Shown here piece after piece: positions 63,421 to 64,000 of a stretch of 64,000 bases of DNA. How positions within the stretch are numbered: the stretch's first letter is position 1; each line of letters starts with the position of its first letter. The DNA is from Serripes groenlandicus (Eukaryota; Mollusca; Bivalvia; Cardiida; Cardiidae). Under the pieces are notes generated by a model that saw only the letters and a list, made by a program, of their open reading frames with translations, had not been told where the DNA came from and did no database searches. The translations under genes and the position numbers were made by a program. Location of the stretch: contig JASEVX010000010.1 of the NCBI GenBank assembly GCA_031761405.1, forward strand, positions 28,747,174 through 28,811,173, read 5' to 3'.

Positions 63421-64000
63421 CGAAATTAAAACGAAATAGTTAGACAATTATAAAGAATATATACAATAAGTCGGCATGCTCATACTACTTGTTTGACGAA
63501 CCTTAATATGTAGGTAGTTTAACAACTGCATTACAGAAAAACAGAAATAAAAAAAGTATAAAGTTTGCCAGTCTTTTTAAAAATAATTAAAACAAACAAA
63601 CCAAATGCAAATTTTCGTATCGAAACCCCATTAAAAAATAGTGGTAGATCCACAATAAATGTTGACAAATGTCTTGCTTTACCGGAAACCTATCACTATA
63701 TCTCGGTAAACATCTGAGCCAAATTAATATCAAATAACATAAAACATAATTAAATTACAGTTCAGAAAATGTAACTGATAAGATCAATTCAGACATGCAC
63801 ACACAATTAAATTAAAGTTCAGAAAATGTAACTGATAAGATCAATTCAGACACGTAAACATTTTTAAATTTGGAAAAAAGAGTATAAGGATAAGTTTGAA
63901 ATGGAACTTTTTCCATAGCCATATATACAAATTTCATTAAAGCAACTTTAATGATATTTAAAAATTGAACATGCTTTTTGTAAAATGACATACAAGACAC
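63420..64000. other. Intergenic; one 58-bp tandem duplication
   Basis: AATTACAGTTCAGAAAATGT AACTGATAAGATCAATTCAG is duplicated at 63753-63795 and 63811-63853. No gene recognised. Confidence 0.4.

Overview
The window looks like animal nuclear DNA, most likely from a bivalve mollusc. The evidence is AT-rich sequence, small exons with GT-AG introns, long repeat-filled introns, a KDM8 and an UNC93A gene, and several tRNA-headed SINE and hairpin-MITE families of a kind I associate with clam genomes. The species assignment is inference.

Genes, left to right: (1) minus strand 131-1275, the first two coding exons of a secreted cysteine-rich protein that runs off the left edge. (2) Plus strand 5932-10520, a three-exon, 188-residue protein with an N-myristoylation start (MGNC) and a charged helical C-terminus resembling stathmin/SCG10. 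(3) Plus strand 14621-15904, a JmjC hydroxylase, KDM8/JMJD5, with its whole coding sequence in one exon. (4) Minus strand 20296-26821, a five-exon, 399-residue acidic protein with one C-terminal C2H2 zinc finger, not recognised. (5) Minus strand 37767-57976, a complete six-exon, 479-residue UNC93A-like membrane protein. Splice phases agree at every junction of the multi-exon models. Two lone coding-like first exons (28839-28935 and 50066-50152, both plus) have no visible continuation; the second resembles the start of Crypton/DUF3504-type proteins and sits in an UNC93A intron. No operon-like or shared-pathway relation between these genes is visible.

Most of the rest is repeats. The dominant one is a hairpin MITE of about 230 bp bounded by TTAA and starting CCCTTTCCC (piggyBac-like), with more than 25 recognisable copies, some nested or rearranged. 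There are also two mosaic SINE families with different tRNA-like heads and a shared 3' tail; a second TTAA hairpin family (CTCTTTCAGCGCC ends); a TA-type MITE (CAGTCAAACCTGTG ends); hAT-like non-autonomous elements; three elements whose core is a 21-bp-period array of the palindrome TCGTGCGCACGA; and three LINE reverse-transcriptase remnants.

The most unusual structure is at 6139-6671: the exon 1/intron 1 boundary of the stathmin-like gene is tandemly copied 13 times in 41-bp units, 12 of which keep a GT splice donor. A second minisatellite abuts the acceptor of the largest exon of the zinc-finger gene. No CRISPR, rRNA or functional tRNA gene was found.
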